From the NCBI GenBank assembly GCA_020633435.1, contig JACKDP010000004.1:248001-312000 (forward strand): a stretch of DNA of 64,000 nt. Reading direction: 5' to 3'. Below the pieces are notes generated by a model, which was given only the letters and a program-made list of their open reading frames with translations, did not search any database and was not told the DNA's origin. The position numbers and the translations under genes were made by a program. The stretch is from Myxococcales bacterium (GTDB taxonomy: Bacteria > Myxococcota_A > Bradymonadia > UBA7976 > UBA1532). This document shows positions 42,622 through 50,321 of the stretch, in pieces; within the stretch, counting starts at the first letter, position 1, and the number at the start of each line of letters is the position of its first letter.

Positions 42622-45600
42622 ATGCAGACTCGATGGTGGTTGCTGGGGCTCTTGCTGGTGGCCTGCGACGACGCAGGCGCGCCGCCAGCGGACCCGTTCC
42701 GCTGCGGCGACGACACGGCCTGCGCGGCCGGATATCGCTGTGATTCCGATACGTTGACGTGCGTCCTCGTCGATGACGACGTGGGCGTGGTGCCGCCACC
42801 GGTGCAGCCGGACGTCGAGCCACCCCGGCCGACGCCGGAGGACGCCGGCGCCGACGCCGCCCCGCCCGGGGTGGACGCGGGCCCCGCCGACGCCGGCCCT
42901 GCCGACGCCGCGCCGGCCGACGCGGCCCCCGCCGACGCCGCCGTGGACGCCGCCCCGCCCGCCTGCCAGAGCCCCGCCGATCCCGTCGAGGCCCCCGCCG
43001 CCGACCTGGCGGACCTGGCCGTCGGGCGCACCCTGGTGGTCGGCGGCCCCGTCACCCCGAGCGCCTTCCGGGTGGGCGACGTGGACGGCGACGGGACCCC
43101 CGAGCTGCTGCTCGCCCGCGGCGGCCGCGCCGAGGCCCTGGGCCTCGACGGCCAGGCCCGCTGGGCCAGCCCGCTGCTGGACGTCAACCAGATCGTCGCC
43201 CTGACCGACCTCGACGGCGACGGCCGCCGCGAGGTCGTCGTCCAGGCCAGCCGGTCGGTGCACGTGCTCGACGGCCTCACCGGCGCCGTCCTCTGGTCGC
43301 TGCCGGACCGCCCGTTCGGCCCCGACCTGCCGCCCATCGAGCTGGTCCTGCGCCTGATCGTCACCGACGCCACCGGCGACGACCTGCCCGACCTCTACCT
43401 CACCGACTCCGGCTGCAGCGGCGGCGGCGAGGGCTACGGCGTCCTCTTCTCCTTCGCGGGGGGCGCCGCGGCGGGCGAGGCCGTCGCCACCATCACCGGC
43501 CCGCGCCGCGGCGGCCGCTGCGCGCGCTGGCAGACCCTCGGCGACGTCGACGGCGACGGCCAGCCCGAGCTGCTGCGGCCCGACGCCGTGAGCATCGACG
43601 CCTTCGATCCGCGCACGGGCCTGCGAACGCTCTGCGGCCCCATCCCCGACACGCTGGGCGACACCAACCTGCCCCACTTCGGCTTCGACCACGATCCGGC
43701 CACGCCCGCCCGCGATCTGGCCGTCTTCGACCGCGACCGCCTGCTGCGCCTGAGCCCCGGACCGGGCCCCGTGCCCGCCTGCCCCGACGACGCCGCCGCC
43801 CTGCACATCCAGTGGCAGCGCTCGCTGGGCGAGGTGCTCCGCCCCGCCGGCAGCGCCGCCGTGGATCTGGACGGCGACGAGCGCCTCGACCTCCTCACCT
43901 CGGCCTGGCGCGGCGACCGCTGGTGGCTCGTCGGGGTGTCGGGGGCGGATGGCCAGACGCTCCTGGAGCTGGAGGACGCCCTGGCGCTCGGCCTGGTGCC
44001 CCTCGCCGACGGCGTCGCGGTGCTGGTCATGGAGGGCGCCGCCCGCCAGCCGGCCCGCCTCGGCCGCCTGCAGCTCCTGCGGCTCGGCGCGGGCGACCCG
44101 GCCCCCCTCTGGCCCGCCCCCATCGATGACGCCAGCCCGCTCTTCGAGCCCACGGACGACCCCGACCGCACCGCCGAGTTCGCCGTGATGCTGGGCTTCG
44201 GGGAGGGCGCCGACCGCCGCCTCCTGCTGCAGCAGGCCGACCCCGGCGACACCCGCGTGGCCCGCTTCCTCGCGGTGGACGCCGCCGGCGCGAGCGTGGC
44301 GCTGCCCCTGCGCGGCAACCCGGGGGGCGTGCACCGCGCGTGCTCCGGGGGCCTCTGCGCCGACGACCGGCTCGTCGCGGCCCTCGATGACGGCGCCCTG
44401 GCGCTGCTCGACGCCGATCTGCGGGTCCAGAACGCCGTGGGGGGCGAGCCCGCCGCCCGCGCCCCCACCGGGGACGTGACGCTGGCCACCGCCCACGATG
44501 GCGAGGGCACCGTCCTCGTCACCCTCACCGCCGCCGGCGTCCTGGGCGGCACCCGCCTGGCCCCCGGCGACGAGGACCCCGCCGAGCGCTGGCGCATCAA
44601 CCTGGGCGCCGGCGCCCGCCTCGGGGCCACCACGGGCACCCCCCGCCGCGCCGGGGCCGACCTGCTCGTCGTCCGCGACCGGACCCGCGACGCGACGGGC
44701 TGGCGCGGCGTGAGCGTCGACGGCCGCACCCTCTGGCTCGACAACCGCCCGGCCGCCGCCTGGCAGCTCATGGGCGGCGGCCTCGTCACCGTCGACGCCC
44801 AGGGGCACGCCGACGTGGCCCTGCGCTACGACCAGGTGCGCGACCTGGCCACCCTCGTCCCCGATCCCACCTGCCAGTGGGACCGGGAGGAGGCCGATCT
44901 GCGCGTCCCGCTGGCGGCCTGCCCCCAGGCGGCCCCCACCGCCCGCGTCATCACCGCCCTGGACGCCGAGACGGGCCAATGCCGCTGGCGCATGGCCCTG
45001 CGCCCCGCCCGCTGCGGCAACCCGTCCAACCAGAACATCAGCCTGGCCGATGGCGACGGCGACGGCGTGGCCGAGGTCTACGTGACGGCCACCAACGAGC
45101 TCATCCGCCTCGATCCCACCGACGGGCAGGTGCTCGAGCGCGTCGAGATCGGCTTCATCGGCGCCTCCGGGCGCGGCGGCGGGCTCATGCTCACCGGGCC
45201 GCCCCTCATCCGCTACGCCGGCAACGGCCCGCCGGACGCCTGGGACCCGGATCTGGGCCTCCTCTGGCGCGCCGCCCTGCCCGAGGGCGGCCGCGGCCAG
45301 AGCTGGCAGGCGCGCCCGGCCCTCATCGTCGATCAGGAGCTCTGGGCCTCCGCGGGCCCCGGCGATCCCATCCACCGCTACGCCCTCGACGCCCAGGGCG
45401 AGGACGTGGCCCCCACCGCCACCATCGGCCTCGCCGGCGGCGCCCTGGCCGACGACGGCCTCGTGGACGTGCACGGCATCCAGCCGGTGGCGGGCGCCCT
45501 CCGCGACGGCAGCGACGGCGTCCTCGTCACCGGCGACGACGGCTGGCTCTACGCCCTCGCCCGCGACGCCCGGCTGGCCTGGAGCCGCCGCTTCCCCGCC

Positions 45601-46371
45601 GTCATCGGCCCCGTCGTCGTGCAGGACCTGGACGGCGATGGCGACCGCGAGCTGGCGGTGCCCCTCAACGACGGCCGCGTGCAGATCGCCGATCTCCCCG
45701 GCCCGCCGGCCCCGAGCGCCCGCTGGGACCTCCCCTGCCCGCCCGTGCCCACCTGCGATCCCGAGGCCGACATCGACGAGGTGCGCCTGACCACCGCCCT
45801 GTGCGGCGAGTGGTACCCCGTCGAGCAGGTGACCGGCTACGAGGTGCGGGTGGTCGACGCCAACGGCGCCGTCATCCGCGACTTCCAGGACGTCGGCGCC
45901 GCCACCATCGCCCAGATCGACGGCCTGGCCCTGGTGCCGGGGGCGCGCTACGCCCTGGAGATCCGCAGCCGCTGGGCCGTGGGCGGCACGGTGCGCCGGG
46001 GCCAGCCGGGCGCCACCGACGGCGTCGTGGTGGTCAACGACGAGGCCCCCACCGTGGAGCTGGAGGCCGCGCCCGACCGCCTGGCCGCGGGCGGCCGCGT
46101 CCGCCTGACGGTGCGCGCCCACGACGACGACCTGCTGGCCGGCTGGGCCCTCGTCGTCACCACCGCCGACGGCGACCTCGTGCAGCGCCTCGCGGGCGGC
46201 CCCCTCGCCCAGGCCGACTTCATGACCGACCGCGACTGGAACACGGACGATCGGCAGAAGGCCCCCGTCCCGCCCGGCCGCTACCGCGTGGAGGCCAGCG
46301 TCATCGATCGCGGCCGCAACGCCGCCCAGGCCATCGCCGACATCGAGGTCTGCGACGGCCCGTGCCCCTGA
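42622..46371 (+). CDS. Giant lipoprotein with FG-GAP/VCBS-like propeller repeats
   Basis: 1,249 residues. Signal peptide and lipobox LLLVAC-DDA (Cys15), a Cys pair region (CGDDTACAAGYRC), then an Asp/Ala/Pro linker to about residue 115. Residues 130-1,080 consist of repeats with DVDGDGTPELLL, DLDGDGRREVVV, DVDGDGQPELL, DGDGDGVAEVYV and DLDGDGDRELAV: calcium-binding D-x-D-G-D-G loops of FG-GAP/VCBS blades, as in integrin alpha. The C-terminal 160 residues look like fibronectin-type sheets. Extracellular Ca2+-stabilised adhesin is the best guess. AGGGAGGA precedes the ATG. The pterin dehydratase follows 7 bp later. Confidence 0.9.
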   Translation: MQTRWWLLGLLLVACDDAGAPPADPFRCGDDTACAAGYRCDSDTLTCVLVDDDVGVVPPPVQPDVEPPRPTPEDAGADAAPPGVDAGPADAGPADAAPADAAPADAAVDAAPPACQSPADPVEAPAADLADLAVGRTLVVGGPVTPSAFRVGDVDGDGTPELLLARGGRAEALGLDGQARWASPLLDVNQIVALTDLDGDGRREVVVQASRSVHVLDGLTGAVLWSLPDRPFGPDLPPIELVLRLIVTDATGDDLPDLYLTDSGCSGGGEGYGVLFSFAGGAAAGEAVATITGPRRGGRCARWQTLGDVDGDGQPELLRPDAVSIDAFDPRTGLRTLCGPIPDTLGDTNLPHFGFDHDPATPARDLAVFDRDRLLRLSPGPGPVPACPDDAAALHIQWQRSLGEVLRPAGSAAVDLDGDERLDLLTSAWRGDRWWLVGVSGADGQTLLELEDALALGLVPLADGVAVLVMEGAARQPARLGRLQLLRLGAGDPAPLWPAPIDDASPLFEPTDDPDRTAEFAVMLGFGEGADRRLLLQQADPGDTRVARFLAVDAAGASVALPLRGNPGGVHRACSGGLCADDRLVAALDDGALALLDADLRVQNAVGGEPAARAPTGDVTLATAHDGEGTVLVTLTAAGVLGGTRLAPGDEDPAERWRINLGAGARLGATTGTPRRAGADLLVVRDRTRDATGWRGVSVDGRTLWLDNRPAAAWQLMGGGLVTVDAQGHADVALRYDQVRDLATLVPDPTCQWDREEADLRVPLAACPQAAPTARVITALDAETGQCRWRMALRPARCGNPSNQNISLADGDGDGVAEVYVTATNELIRLDPTDGQVLERVEIGFIGASGRGGGLMLTGPPLIRYAGNGPPDAWDPDLGLLWRAALPEGGRGQSWQARPALIVDQELWASAGPGDPIHRYALDAQGEDVAPTATIGLAGGALADDGLVDVHGIQPVAGALRDGSDGVLVTGDDGWLYALARDARLAWSRRFPAVIGPVVVQDLDGDGDRELAVPLNDGRVQIADLPGPPAPSARWDLPCPPVPTCDPEADIDEVRLTTALCGEWYPVEQVTGYEVRVVDANGAVIRDFQDVGAATIAQIDGLALVPGARYALEIRSRWAVGGTVRRGQPGATDGVVVVNDEAPTVELEAAPDRLAAGGRVRLTVRAHDDDLLAGWALVVTTADGDLVQRLAGGPLAQADFMTDRDWNTDDRQKAPVPPGRYRVEASVIDRGRNAAQAIADIEVCDGPCP

Positions 46372-46378
46372 GGAGCCC

Positions 46379-46714
46379 ATGACCGACACCCCCCTGGCCG
46401 ACCGCCCCTGCACCCCCAGCGGCCCCGGCGAGCCCCCGCTCGCCGGCAAGCCCATCGGGCCCCTGCTGGCCCAGCTCCCCGGCTGGACGGTGGTCGACGA
46501 GCACCACCTGCACCGCCAGTTCGACCTGGACGGCTACCTGCCGGGCGTCGAATTCATCAACAAGATCGCGGCATTGGCGGAGGATGTGGGCCACCACCCC
46601 GACCTGCACCTGACCTGGGGCAAGCTGGTGGTCACCCTCTACACCCACGCCATCAACGGGCTCTGCGAGGCCGACTTCGTCCTCGCCGCGCGCATCGACC
46701 GGCTAGCTCGGTGA
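46379..46714 (+). CDS. Pterin-4a-carbinolamine dehydratase (PCD/DCoH)
   Basis: 111 residues, typical of PCD. The conserved core reads FINKIAALAEDVGHHPDLHLTWGKLVVTLYTH, with the catalytic E-x3-H-H-P pattern and later D of CEADF. It dehydrates 4a-hydroxytetrahydrobiopterin to regenerate the pterin cofactor of aromatic amino-acid hydroxylases; a hydroxylase is not in the window. The N-terminal 20 residues are variable. It lies 7 bp after the giant lipoprotein gene, most likely readthrough, and its 3' end overlaps the convergent P450 by 12 bp. Sometimes called phhB. Confidence 0.94.
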   Translation: MTDTPLADRPCTPSGPGEPPLAGKPIGPLLAQLPGWTVVDEHHLHRQFDLDGYLPGVEFINKIAALAEDVGHHPDLHLTWGKLVVTLYTHAINGLCEADFVLAARIDRLAR

Positions 46715-48031
46715 CCGCGGGGTGAGGCGCAGCGGGAGGCCGTCCACGGGCATGGGCACCGGCACCTGCCGCCACCGCTGGCCCAGGGGCCCCGCCGACT
46801 CGACCGTCGCCTGCCGCAGCAGGTGGTAGAGGAAGATGCGGGCCTGCAGCAGCGCGAAGCGCATGCCGATGCAGGTGTGCGCGCCCCCGCCGAACGGGAT
46901 CCACGCGGCCTTGTGGGCCCGCGCCTGGCCGGGCGCGAAGCGGTCGGGATCGAAGCGCAGCGGATCGGCCCAGAGCGCCTCGTCCTCGTGCACGCCCGGC
47001 ACGATGACGGCGACGGGGCAGCGCGCCGGCAGCGCGTGCTCGCCCATGGGGCACGCCTCCACCGTCCGGCGGACGATGTAGCGCACGGGCGGGTTGAGGC
47101 GCAGGGCCTCGCGCAGCGCCTGATCGAGCAGCGGCAGCCGCTCCAGATCGGCCTCGTCGATGGCGTCGGCGCCGAGGGCATCGGCCTCGGCCGCGAGGCG
47201 CGCCGCCCAGTCGGGGGCCTGCAGCAGGTACCAGAGCAGCGAGGCCAGCGCGCTCGCCGTCGTGTCGTGGGCGGCCACCATCAGGAAGATCATGTGGTCC
47301 ACGATCTCGTCGTCGGTGAACCGATCGCCGTCCTCGGAGCTGACGTTGCAGAGCAGCGTGAAGAGATCGGTGCCCGTGGCCCCGCGGCGCTCGGGGATGG
47401 CCGCCTCGAACCACGCCACCAGCCGCCGCCGGGCCCGCAGGCCCCGCCACCACGTCGACCCCGGCACCGGCGCCCGCAGCGCCGCGGCCCCCGCGGCGAA
47501 CAGCTCGATGAACCAGCGGTTCAGGCGAGTGGCCTCGTCGCCCAGGGGCACGCCCAGGAACGTCACCGCCGCCATCTCGAGCAGCAGCGACTTGATGGCC
47601 GGGTAGAACGTCACCTGCCCGGCCGCCACCCAGGCCCCGACGCCGCGGCGGCTCTGGGCGTCGAGATCGGCGCAGTACGACTGGAGGGCCTGGCGGGTGA
47701 AGGCCGCCTGCATGATCTGGCGGTGCCGGCGGTGATCGGCGAAGTCGCGCAGCATCAGGCCGCGCGGGAAGAGGGGCCCGAGGAGGTGACCCCAGCCATC
47801 GCGGCTCGAGAGCACCTGCCCGCGATCCAGCATGACCTGCTCGGCGAGCTCGGCGTCGGCCACCCCCACCACCCGCCGACCGAACGTCCGGTTGCGGAAG
47901 AGGCGGCCGTACTGCGCCCGGAACCGGCGGTCCTCGGCCGCGGGATCGCGGAGAAAGCGCAGTGTATTCCCGATGATGGGGGGGCCGTCCTCCCCGGGGA
48001 GGTGGCCCAGATCCGTCGCGTCGTCCCGCAT
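46703..48031 (-). CDS. Cytochrome P450
   Basis: 442 residues, a soluble bacterial-type P450 (no N-terminal membrane helix). I-helix oxygen-activation motif VAAHDTTASAL, K-helix EALRLNPP (E-x-x-R), and the heme-ligand loop PFGGGAHTCIGMRFA. The N-terminal half resembles CYP26/CYP120/CYP51 relatives (HRRHRQIMQAAFT). It monooxygenates a hydrophobic substrate using external redox partners not seen here. Start chosen at the ATG after GGTAGG; the OMT gene ends five bases upstream. Last gene of a three-gene operon with a kinase and O-methyltransferase, suggesting a tailoring pathway for a small molecule. Confidence 0.93.
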   Translation of the reverse strand: MRDDATDLGHLPGEDGPPIIGNTLRFLRDPAAEDRRFRAQYGRLFRNRTFGRRVVGVADAELAEQVMLDRGQVLSSRDGWGHLLGPLFPRGLMLRDFADHRRHRQIMQAAFTRQALQSYCADLDAQSRRGVGAWVAAGQVTFYPAIKSLLLEMAAVTFLGVPLGDEATRLNRWFIELFAAGAAALRAPVPGSTWWRGLRARRRLVAWFEAAIPERRGATGTDLFTLLCNVSSEDGDRFTDDEIVDHMIFLMVAAHDTTASALASLLWYLLQAPDWAARLAAEADALGADAIDEADLERLPLLDQALREALRLNPPVRYIVRRTVEACPMGEHALPARCPVAVIVPGVHEDEALWADPLRFDPDRFAPGQARAHKAAWIPFGGGAHTCIGMRFALLQARIFLYHLLRQATVESAGPLGQRWRQVPVPMPVDGLPLRLTPRSPS

Positions 48032-48036
48032 GGGGC

Positions 48037-48699
48037 CTACCGGCGGATGCCCAGCAGGAGGCCGTCGGGGGTGGGCACGCACACGGTGTCGAAGGCGTCG
48101 CGGGCCTCCTCGTGCAGCCGCCGCACCGCCGCCGCCCCGGCGCGCTCGGGATCGAGCAGCTTGCCGAAGTAGTTGGCGTTGTCGGCCAGCAGCAGGCCGC
48201 CGGGCCGCAGGTTGGCCGCCGCCCAGCGGCCGTAGGCGTCGTAGCCCTCCTTGTCGGCGTCGATGAACACCAGATCCACCGGCCCGGCCAGCGTCGGCAG
48301 CACGTCCTGGCCCGCCCCGACGAGGACGGTCACCCGGTCGCTCAGCCCCGCCGCCGCGATGTTCGCCCGGGCCACCTCCGCGTGGTGCGGATCGTACTCG
48401 ATGCTCCAGAGGTGCCCGCCGGGGGCGAGGCCGCGGGCGATATGGATGGCCGAGAAGCCCGCCAGCGTGCCCACCTCCACGGCCTTCGTCGCGCCGATCA
48501 GCCGGGTGAGGAGCGACAGCAGGCGCCCCTCGGAGCGGCCCACCTGGATGGCCGGCATGCCCTGCTGGCCGGGGGCCTCGAAGGCCTGTCGGAGCGCCGG
48601 ATCGAGGCCGGCGTGCAGGTCGTCCAGCCAGCCGAGGAGGGCCGGATCGGTGTAGCGCAGGCCGCTACGGGAGTCGTCATCCGCCAAGGGAACCTCCAT
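48037..48699 (-). CDS. Class I O-methyltransferase (CCoAOMT-like)
   Basis: 220 residues, typical of bacterial caffeoyl-CoA/catechol-type O-methyltransferases. Rossmann motif KAVEVGTLAGFSAIHIA, GGHLWSIEYDP, the metal-binding region VFIDADKEGYDAY (Asp-x-Asp), and a C-terminal LLADNANYFG. These enzymes use Mg2+ and SAM to methylate vicinal diols or phenols. The ATG directly abuts the upstream kinase stop (no gap) and the stop is 5 bases before the P450 start, so the three proteins are probably made together. Confidence 0.93.
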   Translation of the reverse strand: MEVPLADDDSRSGLRYTDPALLGWLDDLHAGLDPALRQAFEAPGQQGMPAIQVGRSEGRLLSLLTRLIGATKAVEVGTLAGFSAIHIARGLAPGGHLWSIEYDPHHAEVARANIAAAGLSDRVTVLVGAGQDVLPTLAGPVDLVFIDADKEGYDAYGRWAAANLRPGGLLLADNANYFGKLLDPERAGAAAVRRLHEEARDAFDTVCVPTPDGLLLGIRR

Positions 48700-49347
48700 T
48701 CAGCGCGTCGGGCGCCACCGGGCCTCCCGCAGGAAGCTGCCCTGCAGGTACTCGCGCTCGATGACCCCGGCCATCTCCTCGGCGTCCCGGTACGTCTCCC
48801 AGTCCACCCGAATCACGGGCACGGTACGCGCGATGTCCTCGATGAAGTGCACGTAGTTGGCGTGCAGGACCTCCAGGTACTCCAGCGTGATGCCCGTCTC
48901 GACGTCCCGGGCCCGCTGCCGGATGCGCTCCATGGAGGAGGTGGGCTTCAGATCCAGGAAGACGATCACGTTGGGGCGGCACATGAAGTTGCTCATGTGC
49001 CGGAAGAGCTGCAGGTAGTTCTGGTAGTCGCGCTCCTCCATGAGCCCGAGCTGCACCAGCGTCTTCGCGAAGACGGCGTCCTCGTAGATGGTGCGGTCCT
49101 GCACCCCGCCGCCGCCCCGCCAGATGATCTCCTGGTGCTGCTGGAAGCGCCGGTTGAGCAGGTAGATCTGGGTCGCGAAGGCGTAGCGCGCCGTGTCCCG
49201 GTAGAAGTCCTCCAGGTACACGTTGTCGGCCACCGGCTCGAAGTACACCGGCAGCTTGAGGTGGGCCCCGAGGGCCTTGGCCAGCGTCGTCTTGCCCGCC
49301 CCGATGAGGCCGGCGATGCCGATGAACAGCTCCTGCAAGTGGTCCAT
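48700..49347 (-). CDS. Deoxynucleoside kinase family protein
   Basis: 215 residues. P-loop GLIGAGKTTLAKAL (13-26) followed by YFEPVADNVYLEDFY and FATQIYLLNRRFQQHQ, the nucleoside pocket and the D-R-T/S motif QDRTIYEDAVFA, then the LID region with RIRQRARDVE. This is the dCK/dGK/dAK family, which phosphorylates salvaged deoxynucleosides. The ATG follows GGGGACG. It leads a tight operon with an O-methyltransferase and a P450, an unusual company for a salvage enzyme. An upstream in-frame extension on the same strand was rejected because it lacks support. Confidence 0.92.
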   Translation of the reverse strand: MDHLQELFIGIAGLIGAGKTTLAKALGAHLKLPVYFEPVADNVYLEDFYRDTARYAFATQIYLLNRRFQQHQEIIWRGGGGVQDRTIYEDAVFAKTLVQLGLMEERDYQNYLQLFRHMSNFMCRPNVIVFLDLKPTSSMERIRQRARDVETGITLEYLEVLHANYVHFIEDIARTVPVIRVDWETYRDAEEMAGVIEREYLQGSFLREARWRPTR

Positions 49348-49479
49348 GCTCGTCCCCTTCGCGCTCTGGCGGGCGTCATACCACGAGCCGGCGGTCAGCG
49401 TCGCCCGCCTGCGTGCGCCCCGCACATCCGCCGGAAACCCCTGTCCTTCTGCAGAGTTGGCGAGTCTCGCCCAAATGGA

Positions 49480-49498
49480 TTTGAAAACCGCTCTCAAA
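49480..49498 (+). promoter_or_regulatory. Candidate iron-responsive inverted repeat upstream of bfd-bfr
   Basis: TTTGAAAACCGCTCTCAAA is a 19-bp imperfect palindrome (7 of 9 arm pairs match), 48 bp before the bfd ATG. Its TGA...TCA ends and 7-1-7 spacing resemble Fur-family sites, but the core is not the classic AT-rich sequence. A 13-bp perfect palindrome GGCGAGTCTCGCC lies just upstream at 49459-49471. Confidence 0.35.
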
Positions 49499-49546
49499 AT
49501 GCCCGACAGTCTCCGCGCCGGACGCGAGCCAGGGGGTGACGGCCTG

Positions 49547-49735
49547 ATGATCGTCTGCATCTGCGAGGGCGTGAGCGACCGCGAGGTCAAGCGCGTGCTG
49601 CGCCAGGGCGCCTGCGATCTGGGTAGCCTGCGCCGCGAATGCGGCGCCGGGGGCGACTGTGGCTCCTGTCGGCCGCAGCTTCGGCGTATGCTGCGCGAGC
49701 TCAAGGCCACCGGGAGGCAGACCCCGGGTGGCTGA
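49547..49735 (+). CDS. bfd: Bacterioferritin-associated ferredoxin-like (2Fe-2S) protein
   Basis: 62 residues. Cys4 and Cys6 (CIC) with Cys38 and Cys41 (CGSC) give the C-x-C...C-x2-C ligand set of Bfd, which binds one 2Fe-2S cluster and helps release iron from bacterioferritin. The ATG follows GGGGTGA and the bfr gene starts 19 bp later. The pair therefore forms an iron-mobilisation/storage unit. Cys32 is an additional nearby Cys. Longer in-frame upstream extensions lack a Shine-Dalgarno. Confidence 0.92.
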   Translation: MIVCICEGVSDREVKRVLRQGACDLGSLRRECGAGGDCGSCRPQLRRMLRELKATGRQTPGG

Positions 49736-49754
49736 TCTGGACCCGGAGGCACCC

Positions 49755-50231
49755 ATGGCCCGCGAGCCTGACAAGGCGATCATCAACCTGCTCAACGAGA
49801 TCCTGACGGCCGAGCTGACGGCCATCAACCAGTACTTCCTGCACGCCAAGATGTGCGGGGACTGGGGCTACTCGAAGCTCCACGCCTACATCCGCAACGA
49901 GTCCATCGACGAGATGCGGCACGCCGAGGCGCTGATCGAGCGCATCCTGTACCTCAACGGGGTGCCCAACGTGCAGCGGCTGAGCAAGGTGAACATCGGC
50001 GAGACGGTCAAGGAGCAGTTCGAGGTCGATCTGGCCCTCGAGTACCTGGCCGTCCCCCGCCTGCAGAAGGCCATCGAGGCCTGCCGCGCCAGCGGCGACG
50101 AGGGCACGCGCGTCCTCCTGGAGGGCATCCTGACCTCCGAGGAGGAGCACATCGACTGGCTCGAGGCCCAGCTCGAGCTCATCAGCCAGGTGGGCCTGCC
50201 CAACTACCTGGCCCAGCAGATCAACCCCTGA
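49755..50231 (+). CDS. bfr: Bacterioferritin
   Basis: 158 residues, exactly the common Bfr length. A four-helix bundle that assembles into a 24-mer, stores iron as ferric mineral and binds heme between subunits. Di-iron ligands are visible as Glu20, Glu53 and His56 with SEEEHIDWLE further on; the heme ligand Met equivalent to E. coli Met52 is Met54 in DEMRHAE. GGAGG precedes the ATG. The bfd gene is immediately upstream. Confidence 0.98.
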   Translation: MAREPDKAIINLLNEILTAELTAINQYFLHAKMCGDWGYSKLHAYIRNESIDEMRHAEALIERILYLNGVPNVQRLSKVNIGETVKEQFEVDLALEYLAVPRLQKAIEACRASGDEGTRVLLEGILTSEEEHIDWLEAQLELISQVGLPNYLAQQINP

Positions 50232-50321
50232 TTCGAGGGGGCCCCGGCCCCGCCCCGCCGTCTGCCTTGCCTGGACGCCCGCGCCCGTCGACGATGGGCC
50301 GAGCGAGGGGGGGAGCACACC

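Noticed and set aside
42840..42960. Asp/Ala-rich repeats as an independent tandem-repeat element
   Set aside because: They are the low-complexity linker of a lipoprotein, as seen in several other lipoproteins of the window.
41812..46455. A 1,547-codon minus-strand frame opposite elbB and the FG-GAP giant
   Set aside because: Antisense shadow. The plus-strand genes have clear family motifs and Shine-Dalgarno sites.
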